Origin: Bacteroidota bacterium
GTDB taxonomy: Bacteria > Bacteroidota > Bacteroidia > Flavobacteriales > Flavobacteriaceae
Direction of reading: 5' to 3'
DNA length: 64,000 bases
Assembly (NCBI GenBank): GCA_029557895.1
Contig: JAKQHT010000010.1
Span: forward strand, 1 to 64,000
Shown: piece after piece, positions 10,077-18,071 of the stretch
How positions within the stretch are numbered: position 1 is the stretch's first letter
How the letters are laid out: every line of letters starts with the position of its first letter
Program-made: the position numbers and the translations under genes
Notes under the pieces: model-generated
Seen by the model: the letters and a program-made list of their open reading frames with translations, nothing else
Database searches by the model: none
What the model was told of the DNA's origin: nothing

Positions 10077-11288
10077 TTGAACCACAAAGATATTATAATC
10101 ATAGGAGGTGGTGCTGCGGGATTTTTTGCGGCTATCAACATTGCAGAACAACATCCAACGTTGAAAGTTGCTGTTTTAGAACGCGGTAAAGAAGGTTTGC
10201 AAAAGGTAAAAGTCTCCGGTGGTGGTCGTTGTAATGTGACTCACGCCGAGTTTATCCCGAAAGAATTGGCACAAAATTATCCGCGAGGCGAAAAAGAATT
10301 GCTTGGACCATTTCATCAGTTCATGACAGGCGATACCATTGAATGGTTTGAAAAACGGGGCGTAGCATTGAAAATTGAAGATGATCGAAGGATATTTCCG
10401 GTTACAAATTCGTCGCAAACCATTATTGATTGTTTTTTAGGCGAAGCCAAAAAATACGGCACCGAAATTTTTTATAACCACTCGGTTACGGCCATCATTA
10501 AAACAGAACTCAACTGGCAAATCTACACTGCAAAGCAACGGTTTACTTGCAAAAAACTCGTGATTGCCACAGGCAGCAACCCAAAAATGTGGCAAATTAT
10601 CGCCAAGCTCGGGCATACCGTTATAGAGCCGGTACCATCCCTGTTTACGTTCAATATAAAAGATAAGCGCATTAAAGACATCCCGGGTGTTGTTGTGCAA
10701 AATGTTGAGGTTAAATTATTAGACAGTAATTTTGAATCACAAGGGCCGTTGCTCATCACGCATTGGGGCATGAGCGCACCCGCAATTTTAAAACTCTCGG
10801 CATTTGCCGCGATTGCCTTGGCAAAACGGAATTATAAATTTCAAATACAGGTTAATTTTATCCGCCAGCCCTATAGCGACTGCATTGCAATGTTGAAGCT
10901 GTTCAAGCAGGAATTTGCGAAGAAAACCGTAATGAATTCGGTGCTGTTTGAATTGCCCAGGCGCTTGTGGGTACAACTGGTTGAGGCATCCGAAATTGAC
11001 GAAACAACACGTTGGGCAGAACTTACAAGACCGCAAACAGAAGCCTTGGCATTACAATTGACCCAAGCGGTTTTTAACGTTGATGGCAAAAGCACGTTCA
11101 AGGAAGAATTTGTCACAGCAGGCGGTATCGATTTAAAAGAAATTAACTTTAAAACCTTTGAAAGTAAGTTGCATGCAAACTTATATTTTGCAGGCGAAGT
11201 GATCAACGTTGATGCTGTTACCGGAGGTTTCAATTTTCAAAATGCATGGACAAGTGCGTTTATTGTATCGAAATCTGTATCTGAATGA
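10077..11288 (+). CDS. HI0933/YhiN-family FAD-dependent oxidoreductase
   Basis: The 403-aa flavoprotein starts with a Rossmann motif, IIGGGAAGFFAA, for FAD binding. It also has the family motifs KVSGGGRCN (about residues 43-51) and, near the C-terminus, FAGEVINVDAVTGGFN followed by QNAW. These place it in the HI0933/YhiN (BaiN-like) group of predicted NAD(P)/FAD oxidoreductases, whose substrates are mostly unknown. The only well-placed start is TTG at 10077, 44 bases after tesB. Downstream, 181 bases without a gene separate it from mvaD. Confidence 0.85.
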   Translation: MNHKDIIIIGGGAAGFFAAINIAEQHPTLKVAVLERGKEGLQKVKVSGGGRCNVTHAEFIPKELAQNYPRGEKELLGPFHQFMTGDTIEWFEKRGVALKIEDDRRIFPVTNSSQTIIDCFLGEAKKYGTEIFYNHSVTAIIKTELNWQIYTAKQRFTCKKLVIATGSNPKMWQIIAKLGHTVIEPVPSLFTFNIKDKRIKDIPGVVVQNVEVKLLDSNFESQGPLLITHWGMSAPAILKLSAFAAIALAKRNYKFQIQVNFIRQPYSDCIAMLKLFKQEFAKKTVMNSVLFELPRRLWVQLVEASEIDETTRWAELTRPQTEALALQLTQAVFNVDGKSTFKEEFVTAGGIDLKEINFKTFESKLHANLYFAGEVINVDAVTGGFNFQNAWTSAFIVSKSVSE

Positions 11289-11457
11289 TCTGTTTTTAAT
11301 GAATTATTTTTGCTTACAGAGTTCGCGTTTGTCTTGTCAAACTAGTTTCGGGACAATTAAGATGTCAACATCCTTGAGCTGCAGACCAAAATTTTTTACA
11401 GTTTAAACATAAAACGGTTTCCATTTGTTTGCACCATAAAAACATCATATAAGTTTC

Positions 11458-11465
11458 TATCTTTG
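11458..11465 (+). promoter_or_regulatory. -7 box TATCTTTG directly before mvaD
   Basis: TATCTTTG fits TAnnTTTG exactly and ends only four bases before the mvaD ATG. No TTG stands at the usual spacing; the nearest TTTG is 26 bases upstream. If the box is used, the transcript would start at or next to the initiation codon. Confidence 0.5.
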
Positions 11466-11469
11466 CGCA

Positions 11470-12561
11470 ATGACAGAACAACAGTTTATTCCGCCACCTT
11501 ATTCAAAATTTGTTGATTCGGGAAGCGTTACCTGGCAATCGCCCAGCAATATCGCATTGGTAAAATATTGGGGAAAAAAGCATCACCAACTTCCCGAAAA
11601 CCCGTCCATAAGTTTCACGCTTAACCATTGCAAAACCATTACCACGCTTACGTATTCAAAAAAAGCAGATCCATCGGCATTTGATTTTGAGGTGTTTCTT
11701 GATGGTGAAAAAAAAGACGATTTCAAGTCAAAAATTAAGACTTTTTTTGAACGTGTTGAACCATATTTACCTTTTTTAAAACACTATCATTTTAAGATTG
11801 AAACCCGCAATACTTTTCCGCATAGTTCGGGAATAGCATCGTCGGCATCAGGTATGAGTGCGCTGGCGTTGTGCTTGATGAGTGTTGAAAATGAACTTTC
11901 TGCCGGTACGAGCACGGTAGAGACTTCTTTTTTCAACCAAAAAGCTTCTTTTTTAGCGCGTTTAGGATCCGGAAGTGCTTGTAGGAGCATTGAAGGCGAT
12001 TTGGTAGTTTGGGGCAAACATCAGCAAATAGAAGGAAGTTCAGATTTGTATGGAGTGAAATATCCGTACAATATTCACCCAAACTTTAAACAATATCAAG
12101 ATACCATTTTGCTGGTCGATAAAGGCGAAAAACAGGTAAGCAGCACTGTTGGCCATAACTTGATGCACAATCATCCGTTTGCAGCAAAGCGTTTTGAGCA
12201 GGCACACCAAAATCTGGAAGTGCTGATAACCATTTTGGAATCGGGTGACATAAAGTCATTTATACAACTTATTGAAAGTGAAGCATTAACACTTCATGCG
12301 ATGATGATGACCAGTTTGCCCTTTTTTATATTGATGAAACCCAACACGCTTGAAGTCATCAACAGGATTTGGAAATTCAGGGCAGAAACAAACGCAAACA
12401 TAGGCTTTACCCTCGATGCCGGCGCCAACGTGCACGTGCTGTACCCAAAAGCTGAGGCCGACCAAATCATGGATTTCATTAAGAATGAATTGGTTGGTTT
12501 TTGTCAAGGTGGGCAATATATTTGCGACGAAATTGGCTTTGGAGCGAGCCGAGTATCATAA
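11470..12561 (+). CDS. mvaD: Diphosphomevalonate decarboxylase
   Basis: This GHMP-fold enzyme converts mevalonate 5-diphosphate to isopentenyl diphosphate with ATP, the last step of the mevalonate route. Family motifs are PSNIALVKYWGK near residue 25, HSSGIASSASG (phosphate-binding loop region) and GSGSACRS. The length of 363 aa is slightly longer than many MvaD because of insertions. Mevalonate kinase and a prenyltransferase follow, so this is an isoprenoid cluster; phosphomevalonate kinase, HMG-CoA synthase and reductase are not in the window. Confidence 0.93.
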   Translation: MTEQQFIPPPYSKFVDSGSVTWQSPSNIALVKYWGKKHHQLPENPSISFTLNHCKTITTLTYSKKADPSAFDFEVFLDGEKKDDFKSKIKTFFERVEPYLPFLKHYHFKIETRNTFPHSSGIASSASGMSALALCLMSVENELSAGTSTVETSFFNQKASFLARLGSGSACRSIEGDLVVWGKHQQIEGSSDLYGVKYPYNIHPNFKQYQDTILLVDKGEKQVSSTVGHNLMHNHPFAAKRFEQAHQNLEVLITILESGDIKSFIQLIESEALTLHAMMMTSLPFFILMKPNTLEVINRIWKFRAETNANIGFTLDAGANVHVLYPKAEADQIMDFIKNELVGFCQGGQYICDEIGFGASRVS

Positions 12562-12608
12562 TTTAACGTATATTTGTTGTTGAATTTCTGAACATTGATT
12601 GCTAATAA

Positions 12609-13538
12609 ATGAAAGGACCGCTTTTTTACTCGAAAATCTTACTTTTTGGCGAATACGGAATTATCAAAGATTCCAAAGGATTGTCCATTCCGTATAATTT
12701 TTACAATGGTGCTTTAAAAGTAGCCGAAACGCCAACCGAAGTTTCCCTGAAATCAAACCAAAGTTTAAAGCGTTTTGCCCAATACCTTGAAAACATCCAT
12801 CCCGAGCTGGTCACCTTTGACATAGCTTCGTTGCATAAAGACGTAGATGCCGGCATGTATTTTGATTCATCCATCCCTCAAGGTTATGGCGTAGGGAGCA
12901 GCGGTGCGTTGGTTGCCGCCATTTATGATAAATATGCACAAAACAAAATCACAGTTCTTGAAAATTTGACAAGAGAAAAGCTTTTGAAGCTTAAAGCCAT
13001 ATTTTCTGAAATGGAATCATTTTTTCACGGAAAATCATCAGGATTAGACCCATTGAACAGCTATTTGAGCATTCCTATACTTATCAATTCAAAAGACAAT
13101 ATCGAAGCCACGGGCATTCCGTCTCAAAAAACCGATGGTAAAGGTGCGGTGTTTTTATTGGATAGCGGTATTGTGGGAGAAACGGCGCCGATGGTAAGCA
13201 TTTTTATGGAAAACATGAAGCAGGAAGGCTTTAGGAACATGCTCAAAAATCAATTCATAAAACATACAGACGCTTGCGTGGACGATTTTTTGAAAGGCGA
13301 TATCAAATCGTTGTTCAACAACACCAAAAAGCTTTCACAAGTAGTTATTAGTCATTTTAAACCAATGATTCCCAGTGAGTTCCATTCGCTTTGGGAAAAA
13401 GGTATCGAAACCAACGACTACTATCTCAAACTTTGCGGTTCCGGTGGCGGTGGTTATATTTTAGGGTTTACCGAAGATATCGAAAAAGCCAGAGCTTCCC
13501 TTGCAGAATACAAATTAGAAGTGGTCTATAACTTCTAA
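12609..13538 (+). CDS. Mevalonate kinase (GHMP kinase)
   Basis: This 309-aa GHMP kinase is expected to phosphorylate mevalonate. The N-terminus has KILLFGEYGII, the ATP loop is GYGVGSSGALVA near residue 95, and the C-terminal motif is CGSGGGGYILGF. The HGKSSGLDP motif contains the Asp and Gly residues typical of mevalonate kinases. It lies 47 bases after mvaD and 10 bases before a prenyltransferase. Phosphomevalonate kinase is a related alternative, but the motif set and neighbours favour mevalonate kinase. Confidence 0.87.
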   Translation: MKGPLFYSKILLFGEYGIIKDSKGLSIPYNFYNGALKVAETPTEVSLKSNQSLKRFAQYLENIHPELVTFDIASLHKDVDAGMYFDSSIPQGYGVGSSGALVAAIYDKYAQNKITVLENLTREKLLKLKAIFSEMESFFHGKSSGLDPLNSYLSIPILINSKDNIEATGIPSQKTDGKGAVFLLDSGIVGETAPMVSIFMENMKQEGFRNMLKNQFIKHTDACVDDFLKGDIKSLFNNTKKLSQVVISHFKPMIPSEFHSLWEKGIETNDYYLKLCGSGGGGYILGFTEDIEKARASLAEYKLEVVYNF

Positions 13539-13548
13539 ACGCATTCCA

Positions 13549-14451
13549 ATGCTATCCCGAAGACAAAAACACCTGTTGCTAAAGTTTTTCAGCATGTTTT
13601 CTGTCGTTCGCGGATACAATATCTTGGTCGTTGTCATTGCCCAATATCTGACCTCCATCTATATTTTTGCACACGACATCCCATTGCGCGAAGTCGTGCT
13701 GGACCTCAACCTTTTTCTGCTGGTGCTGGCCTCGGCCATGACCATAGCGGCAGGCTATATTATCAATAATTTTTACGATTCGGAGAAAGACCTCATCAAC
13801 CGTCCGAGAAAAACCATGTTGGACAGATTGGTAAACCAAAACACCAAATTGTCCTTTTATTTTGTACTTAATTTCCTTGCGGTCATTTTTGCCAGTTATG
13901 TTTCTTTCAATGCCGTGGTGTTCTTTTCGGCCTATATCTTTGGGATTTGGTTCTATTCGCACAAACTCAAAAAATTGCCTTTTATCGGCAACCTGACCTC
14001 GGCCATATTGACCATTGTGCCATTCTTTGCCATTTTCATTTATTACAAAAATTTTGAACACGTCATTTTTGTCCATGCCACCTATCTGTTTCTTATTGTT
14101 TCCATGCGCGAACTGACCAAAGATTTGGAAAACATCAAAGGCGATTTGGCGCAAAACTACCAAACCATTCCCATCGTTTATGGAGAACGCGTATCGAAGA
14201 TGATGCTCACGGTACTTGCCGTGCTCACTCTGGCACCATCTTCACTTTTGATATGGCGTTTTGACGTGGGACAGATGAAGTGGTTTTTCTATTTAAGTGT
14301 TTTTTTTCTGTTGGTCTTTGTGCTGCTCCTTTGGAAATCAAACAGCAAGATTCATTATTTGGTATTGCACAACATTTTGAAATTCATTATTGTAGCCGGG
14401 GTTTTCAGTATTGTGTTGATTAATGTCAATGTGGTTTTGAGGCATGTTTGA
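13549..14451 (+). CDS. UbiA-superfamily prenyltransferase, geranylgeranylglycerol-phosphate geranylgeranyltransferase-like
   Basis: This 300-aa integral membrane protein has about eight hydrophobic segments and the UbiA Asp motif NNFYDSEKDLINRPRK around residues 80-95. The second Asp-rich motif, RELTKDLENIKGD, lies near residue 190. These bind the prenyl diphosphate through Mg2+. Bacteroidota proteins of this kind are commonly annotated as geranylgeranylglycerol-phosphate geranylgeranyltransferases, but the acceptor is not proven. Ten bases separate it from mevalonate kinase, which fits use of isoprenoid products from the same cluster. Confidence 0.8.
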   Translation: MLSRRQKHLLLKFFSMFSVVRGYNILVVVIAQYLTSIYIFAHDIPLREVVLDLNLFLLVLASAMTIAAGYIINNFYDSEKDLINRPRKTMLDRLVNQNTKLSFYFVLNFLAVIFASYVSFNAVVFFSAYIFGIWFYSHKLKKLPFIGNLTSAILTIVPFFAIFIYYKNFEHVIFVHATYLFLIVSMRELTKDLENIKGDLAQNYQTIPIVYGERVSKMMLTVLAVLTLAPSSLLIWRFDVGQMKWFFYLSVFFLLVFVLLLWKSNSKIHYLVLHNILKFIIVAGVFSIVLINVNVVLRHV

Positions 14452-14490
14452 AAATGATTGGCCAGAAATCGCAAGAAGCAAATTTAAAAG

Positions 14491-14498
14491 TATCTTTG
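14491..14498 (+). promoter_or_regulatory. -7 box TATCTTTG before the pseudouridine synthase homologue
   Basis: An exact TAnnTTTG match, 20 bases upstream of the ATG at 14518. No convincing TTG is seen at 17-23 bases upstream. Confidence 0.5.
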
Positions 14499-14517
14499 CA
14501 ACATATATAAAAACATC

Positions 14518-15426
14518 ATGAGCAGACATCAAGGCAGCAGCGGTAAAGGAAAATCTTCTGGCAGAGGCCAGTTGGCAAAAGGGAACAAATCGTTCAGCAG
14601 AGGAGGCGACCGGCCCAAAGAGAGCTATTCCCGTGGTAATGCCCCTATGAGAAAGCGCCAGACGCCTATCGAAAAACCTAAAACCGACAATAATGCTCCG
14701 TCCATAAAGTCCAATCCGGACGAGATGCGGCTCAACAAATACATCGCCAATTCCGGACTTTGCTCGCGCAGGGAAGCTGATATGCATATAGCCATAGGCA
14801 GTGTCACTGTCAATGGTACCGTTGTGACCGAGATGGGCTACAAGGTCAAGAAAACCGACGAAGTCAAGTTTGATGGTTCTAAAGTGACCCCAGAGAAAAA
14901 AATGTACGTACTCCTCAACAAACCAAAAGGTTATGCCACTACTGCCAGCGAGGGAAAAGGAAGGACCGTAATGGATTTGGTCGCCAATGTTGGTTCTACG
15001 AGCATCCGACCCATAGGACGCTTGGGCAGGGGTTCATTGGGGCTTATCCTCTTTACCAATGATGAAGCCATCGTAAAAAAATTTACGAGTTCCAAAACCG
15101 GTGTTCCAAGGCTGTTTCATATTGAACTGGAAACCAACCTAAAACTCGGCGATTTGAAAAAGATTCAGGCAGGATTGTATATCGATGACAAAACGGTGTC
15201 AGTTGATGAAATCAGCTATGTTGAAGGCAAAGACAAGAATCAGATAGGCCTGAAATTGAGAAATATCGGAAATTCGACTATCCGGTCGATATTTGAACAT
15301 TTGGGTTATGAAATCGTGACCCTCGACTGTGTGGCCATTGGTGAGCTTACCAAAAAAGACCTGCCAAGAGGCCGATGGAGGCATTTGTCGCAGCAAGAAG
15401 TGAACAATTTGAAGATGTTAGCATAG
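14518..15426 (+). CDS. RsuA/RluB-type pseudouridine synthase homologue lacking the catalytic Asp
   Basis: A Gly/Ser/Lys/Arg-rich N-terminal extension (residues 1-70, as in other flavobacterial RluB-like proteins) is followed by an S4 RNA-binding domain (LNKYIANSGLCSRREAD) and the pseudouridine synthase core. In the family the catalytic Asp sits in GRLDxxTxGL. Here the sequence is GRLGRGSLGL, so the Asp position is Gly170 (GGC codon at 15025). The conserved NRxVRRxFE motif is also altered, to NSTIRSIFE, and LDR is changed to LDC. The C-terminal KKDLPRGRWR tail is kept. The frame is intact, so the protein may still bind RNA but is unlikely to isomerise uridine. It is probably a diverged paralogue. 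Confidence 0.85.
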   Translation: MSRHQGSSGKGKSSGRGQLAKGNKSFSRGGDRPKESYSRGNAPMRKRQTPIEKPKTDNNAPSIKSNPDEMRLNKYIANSGLCSRREADMHIAIGSVTVNGTVVTEMGYKVKKTDEVKFDGSKVTPEKKMYVLLNKPKGYATTASEGKGRTVMDLVANVGSTSIRPIGRLGRGSLGLILFTNDEAIVKKFTSSKTGVPRLFHIELETNLKLGDLKKIQAGLYIDDKTVSVDEISYVEGKDKNQIGLKLRNIGNSTIRSIFEHLGYEIVTLDCVAIGELTKKDLPRGRWRHLSQQEVNNLKMLA

Positions 15427-15481
15427 AGCGATGAAAAAATCTTCAGATTCCTATTTGTTTTTAAAAAAAATATAGTTTTTT

Positions 15482-15622
15482 TGTAAGCCATATCATTCAA
15501 TAGTTGAATCATGTTTTTACATCTGTGCCGATGAAACCCATTTGGCCGAATTCAATGATACCGAACAGGGCAAATTGCCAAGCCCTGATACGCCTGTTTT
15601 TTTCCAAAGCGACAGTAGATAG
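15482..15622 (+). pseudogene. Possible remnant of a fumarylacetoacetate hydrolase-family gene
   Basis: The 316 bases between the pseudouridine synthase homologue and the arginine decarboxylase hold no intact gene, but part is richer in G+C than other gaps here. One plus frame (codons from 15482, stop TAG at 15620) reads YICADETHLAEFN and then SPDTPVFFQSDS. The spacing of Ile-Cys, His, Glu, Asn, Pro-Val-Phe-Phe and Asp-Ser resembles the N-terminus of FAH-family proteins. The similarity ends at the stop codon and no start codon fits. This is pattern recognition only. Confidence 0.25.
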
Positions 15623-15742
15623 ATTTTTTCAGGTCGGTTCCATACCGTCCTATCAACAAATCCGGATTTGATTGCTTTGCTATTTAATCACTTTCTATCC
15701 CAAACAATTCTTTTTAGAAATTTAAAAATTCAATAGCAAACA

Positions 15743-17140
15743 ATGAACACGAGATACATAGACCTTATAAATCAAACATTCTATTTTCCGCAAGACGAGT
15801 TTAAGCTCGAAGATAAAAATTTGCAGTTTCACGATATTGACCTTATGCAGCTCGTGGAAGATTATGGCACGCCACTCAAGTTTACGTACCTTCCACAGAT
15901 TTCGAACAATATCAACCGAGCCAAGGGTTGGTTTGCCAAAGCCTTGAAAAAACATAAGTACAAAGGCAAGTACCATTATTGCTATTGCACAAAGAGCTCA
16001 CACTTTAAGCACGTGCTCAATGAGGCACTCAAGAACGATATCCATATAGAAACATCTTCGGCATTTGATATAGACATTGTTCAAAAACTTAAAAGTGAAG
16101 GCAAATTAACCGACAAGACTTACGTGATTTGCAACGGTTTTAAAAGGGACAAGTACATTTCCAATATTGCCAATCTTATCAACAACGGACATAAAAACTG
16201 CATCCCTATCATCGATAATTATGAAGAGATAGATCTGCTTTCCCAATCCATCAAAAAGAAATTTGATATAGGCGTTCGCATAGCTTCCGAGGAGGAACCA
16301 AAATTTGAGTTTTACACTTCAAGGCTTGGCATTGGATACAAGAACATCCTGCCGTTCTACAGAAGCCAGATACGCGACAATAAAAAAGTAAAGCTCAAAA
16401 TGCTCCATTTTTTCATCAACACGGGTATCCGTGACAATGCTTATTACTGGAACGAATTGAGCAAGTGCCTTAAAGTATATACCAGCCTCAAGCACATTTG
16501 TCCAACTTTGGACAGTCTGAACATTGGTGGCGGTTTTCCTATAAAAAACTCGCTTGCATTTGATTACGACTATGAGTATATGGTCGATGAAATCATCAAT
16601 CAGGTGAAATTGTTCTGTGAGCAGGAAGAAGTACCTGTGCCAAATATTTTTACAGAATTTGGAAGTTTTACGGTAGGCGAGAGTGGTGGCGCTATCTATG
16701 AGGTGCTATACCAAAAACAGCAGAACGACAGAGAAAAATGGAACATGATAAATTCGTCGTTCATAACCACACTGCCGGACACTTGGGCCATCAATAAGCG
16801 CTTTATCATGCTCCCCATCAACCGTTGGTATGATAGTTATGAGCGGGTTTTGCTCGGCGGCCTTACATGCGACAGTGATGATTACTATAACAGTGAGCAG
16901 CACATGAACGCCATTTACCTTCCCAAATACAACAAGGAAAAACCACTTTACCTTGGGTTTTTCAACATAGGTGCTTATCAGGAAACCATTGGCGGATTTG
17001 GTGGATTGCAGCATTGTTTAATACCTTCGCCAAAGCATATACTGATAGATAGGGACGAAAATGGCGAAATTAAAACCGAATTATTTAGCGAACAACAAAA
17101 AAGTGAAGACTTACTTAAAATTTTAGGTTACAATGAGTAA
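15743..17140 (+). CDS. speA: Arginine decarboxylase (fold-III PLP enzyme)
   Basis: This 465-aa protein belongs to the alanine-racemase-fold PLP decarboxylases. It should convert arginine to agmatine, the first step of polyamine synthesis from arginine. The PLP-binding Lys is Lys84 in CYCTKSSHF. A glycine-rich phosphate-binding segment, NIGGGFPIKN, lies near residue 255, and the C-terminal catalytic Cys motif is GGLTCDSDD. It is shorter than classical SpeA (about 630 aa), as is usual for this Bacteroidota group. Agmatinase overlaps it by 8 bases, which supports arginine over lysine or ornithine as substrate. Confidence 0.87.
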   Translation: MNTRYIDLINQTFYFPQDEFKLEDKNLQFHDIDLMQLVEDYGTPLKFTYLPQISNNINRAKGWFAKALKKHKYKGKYHYCYCTKSSHFKHVLNEALKNDIHIETSSAFDIDIVQKLKSEGKLTDKTYVICNGFKRDKYISNIANLINNGHKNCIPIIDNYEEIDLLSQSIKKKFDIGVRIASEEEPKFEFYTSRLGIGYKNILPFYRSQIRDNKKVKLKMLHFFINTGIRDNAYYWNELSKCLKVYTSLKHICPTLDSLNIGGGFPIKNSLAFDYDYEYMVDEIINQVKLFCEQEEVPVPNIFTEFGSFTVGESGGAIYEVLYQKQQNDREKWNMINSSFITTLPDTWAINKRFIMLPINRWYDSYERVLLGGLTCDSDDYYNSEQHMNAIYLPKYNKEKPLYLGFFNIGAYQETIGGFGGLQHCLIPSPKHILIDRDENGEIKTELFSEQQKSEDLLKILGYNE

Positions 17141-18071
17141 TACATATGCAGGAATACCAGAAGAGTATTCAAGACTTGAGAGTGCAAAAATCGTTTTGAT
17201 ACCCGTACCTTATGACGGTACCAGTACATGGCAAAAAGGAGCGGACCAAGGGCCAAGAGCTTTTTTGGACGCGTCAGAAAACATGGAGCTATATGATATT
17301 GAGACTGACACGGAGGTGTATAAACAAGGTGTTTACCTTGCCGATGCCGTAACCGAAAATTCCTCACCCGAAAAAATGGTTGACGAAGTGCACCAGACGG
17401 TCAAGAAATACATCAAGCGCAACAAGTTTGTGACGATTTTTGGTGGCGAACATTCCATTTCAATTGGCACCATTCGGGCCTTCAACGAATGTTTTGACAA
17501 TCTTACCGTTTTGCAGATTGATGCACATGCCGATTTGCGAAAAGAATATCAGGGCAGCAAATGCAACCATGCCTGCGCCGTTTACGAAGCTAGCCAGACC
17601 ACTAACCTTATCCAAGTAGGTATCAGGAGTATGGACATCATTGAAACCACAGTAATGGACAAAGAAAAAACCTATTTTGCACATGATATGGTAAATGATG
17701 AATTCTGGACAGACAGTGCCATCGACCAAATGACCGATAACGTATTTATCACAATAGATCTCGATGCTTTTGACCCCTCCATTATGCCATCAACAGGCAC
17801 GCCCGAACCCGGTGGTCTGCTATGGTATGAAACACTCGACTTTTTAAGGCGTGTCTTTGAAGAAAAAAATGTGGTCGGTTTTGATATCGTTGAACTTTGC
17901 CCTAATCCGGACGAAAGATCTTCAGATTTTCTTGCCGCAAAACTTTACTATAAAATGTTGAGCTATAAATTTATGGATGACAATGCTGATGATGAATACG
18001 AAAGCAACTTCAGGGATTCCGGCTCCAATACAAATAAACCCTCTAAATTTGCAGATGATGACGAAAACTAA
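17133..18071 (+). CDS. speB: Agmatinase
   Basis: This ureohydrolase of 312 aa converts agmatine to putrescine and urea. The binuclear Mn2+ site motifs are all present: GGEHSIS, DAHADLR and DLDAFDPS. It begins inside the arginine decarboxylase gene (8-base overlap). It ends with an Asp/Asn-rich tail of about 30 residues that extends past the usual end of the fold and overlaps the next start. Its order between arginine decarboxylase and a deoxyhypusine-synthase-like gene indicates a three-step polyamine operon. Confidence 0.93.
   Translation: MSNTYAGIPEEYSRLESAKIVLIPVPYDGTSTWQKGADQGPRAFLDASENMELYDIETDTEVYKQGVYLADAVTENSSPEKMVDEVHQTVKKYIKRNKFVTIFGGEHSISIGTIRAFNECFDNLTVLQIDAHADLRKEYQGSKCNHACAVYEASQTTNLIQVGIRSMDIIETTVMDKEKTYFAHDMVNDEFWTDSAIDQMTDNVFITIDLDAFDPSIMPSTGTPEPGGLLWYETLDFLRRVFEEKNVVGFDIVELCPNPDERSSDFLAAKLYYKMLSYKFMDDNADDEYESNFRDSGSNTNKPSKFADDDEN

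Noticed and set aside
17977..18057. Earlier start of the DHS-like gene
   Set aside because: These codons lie wholly within agmatinase and are not part of the DHS-like sequence.
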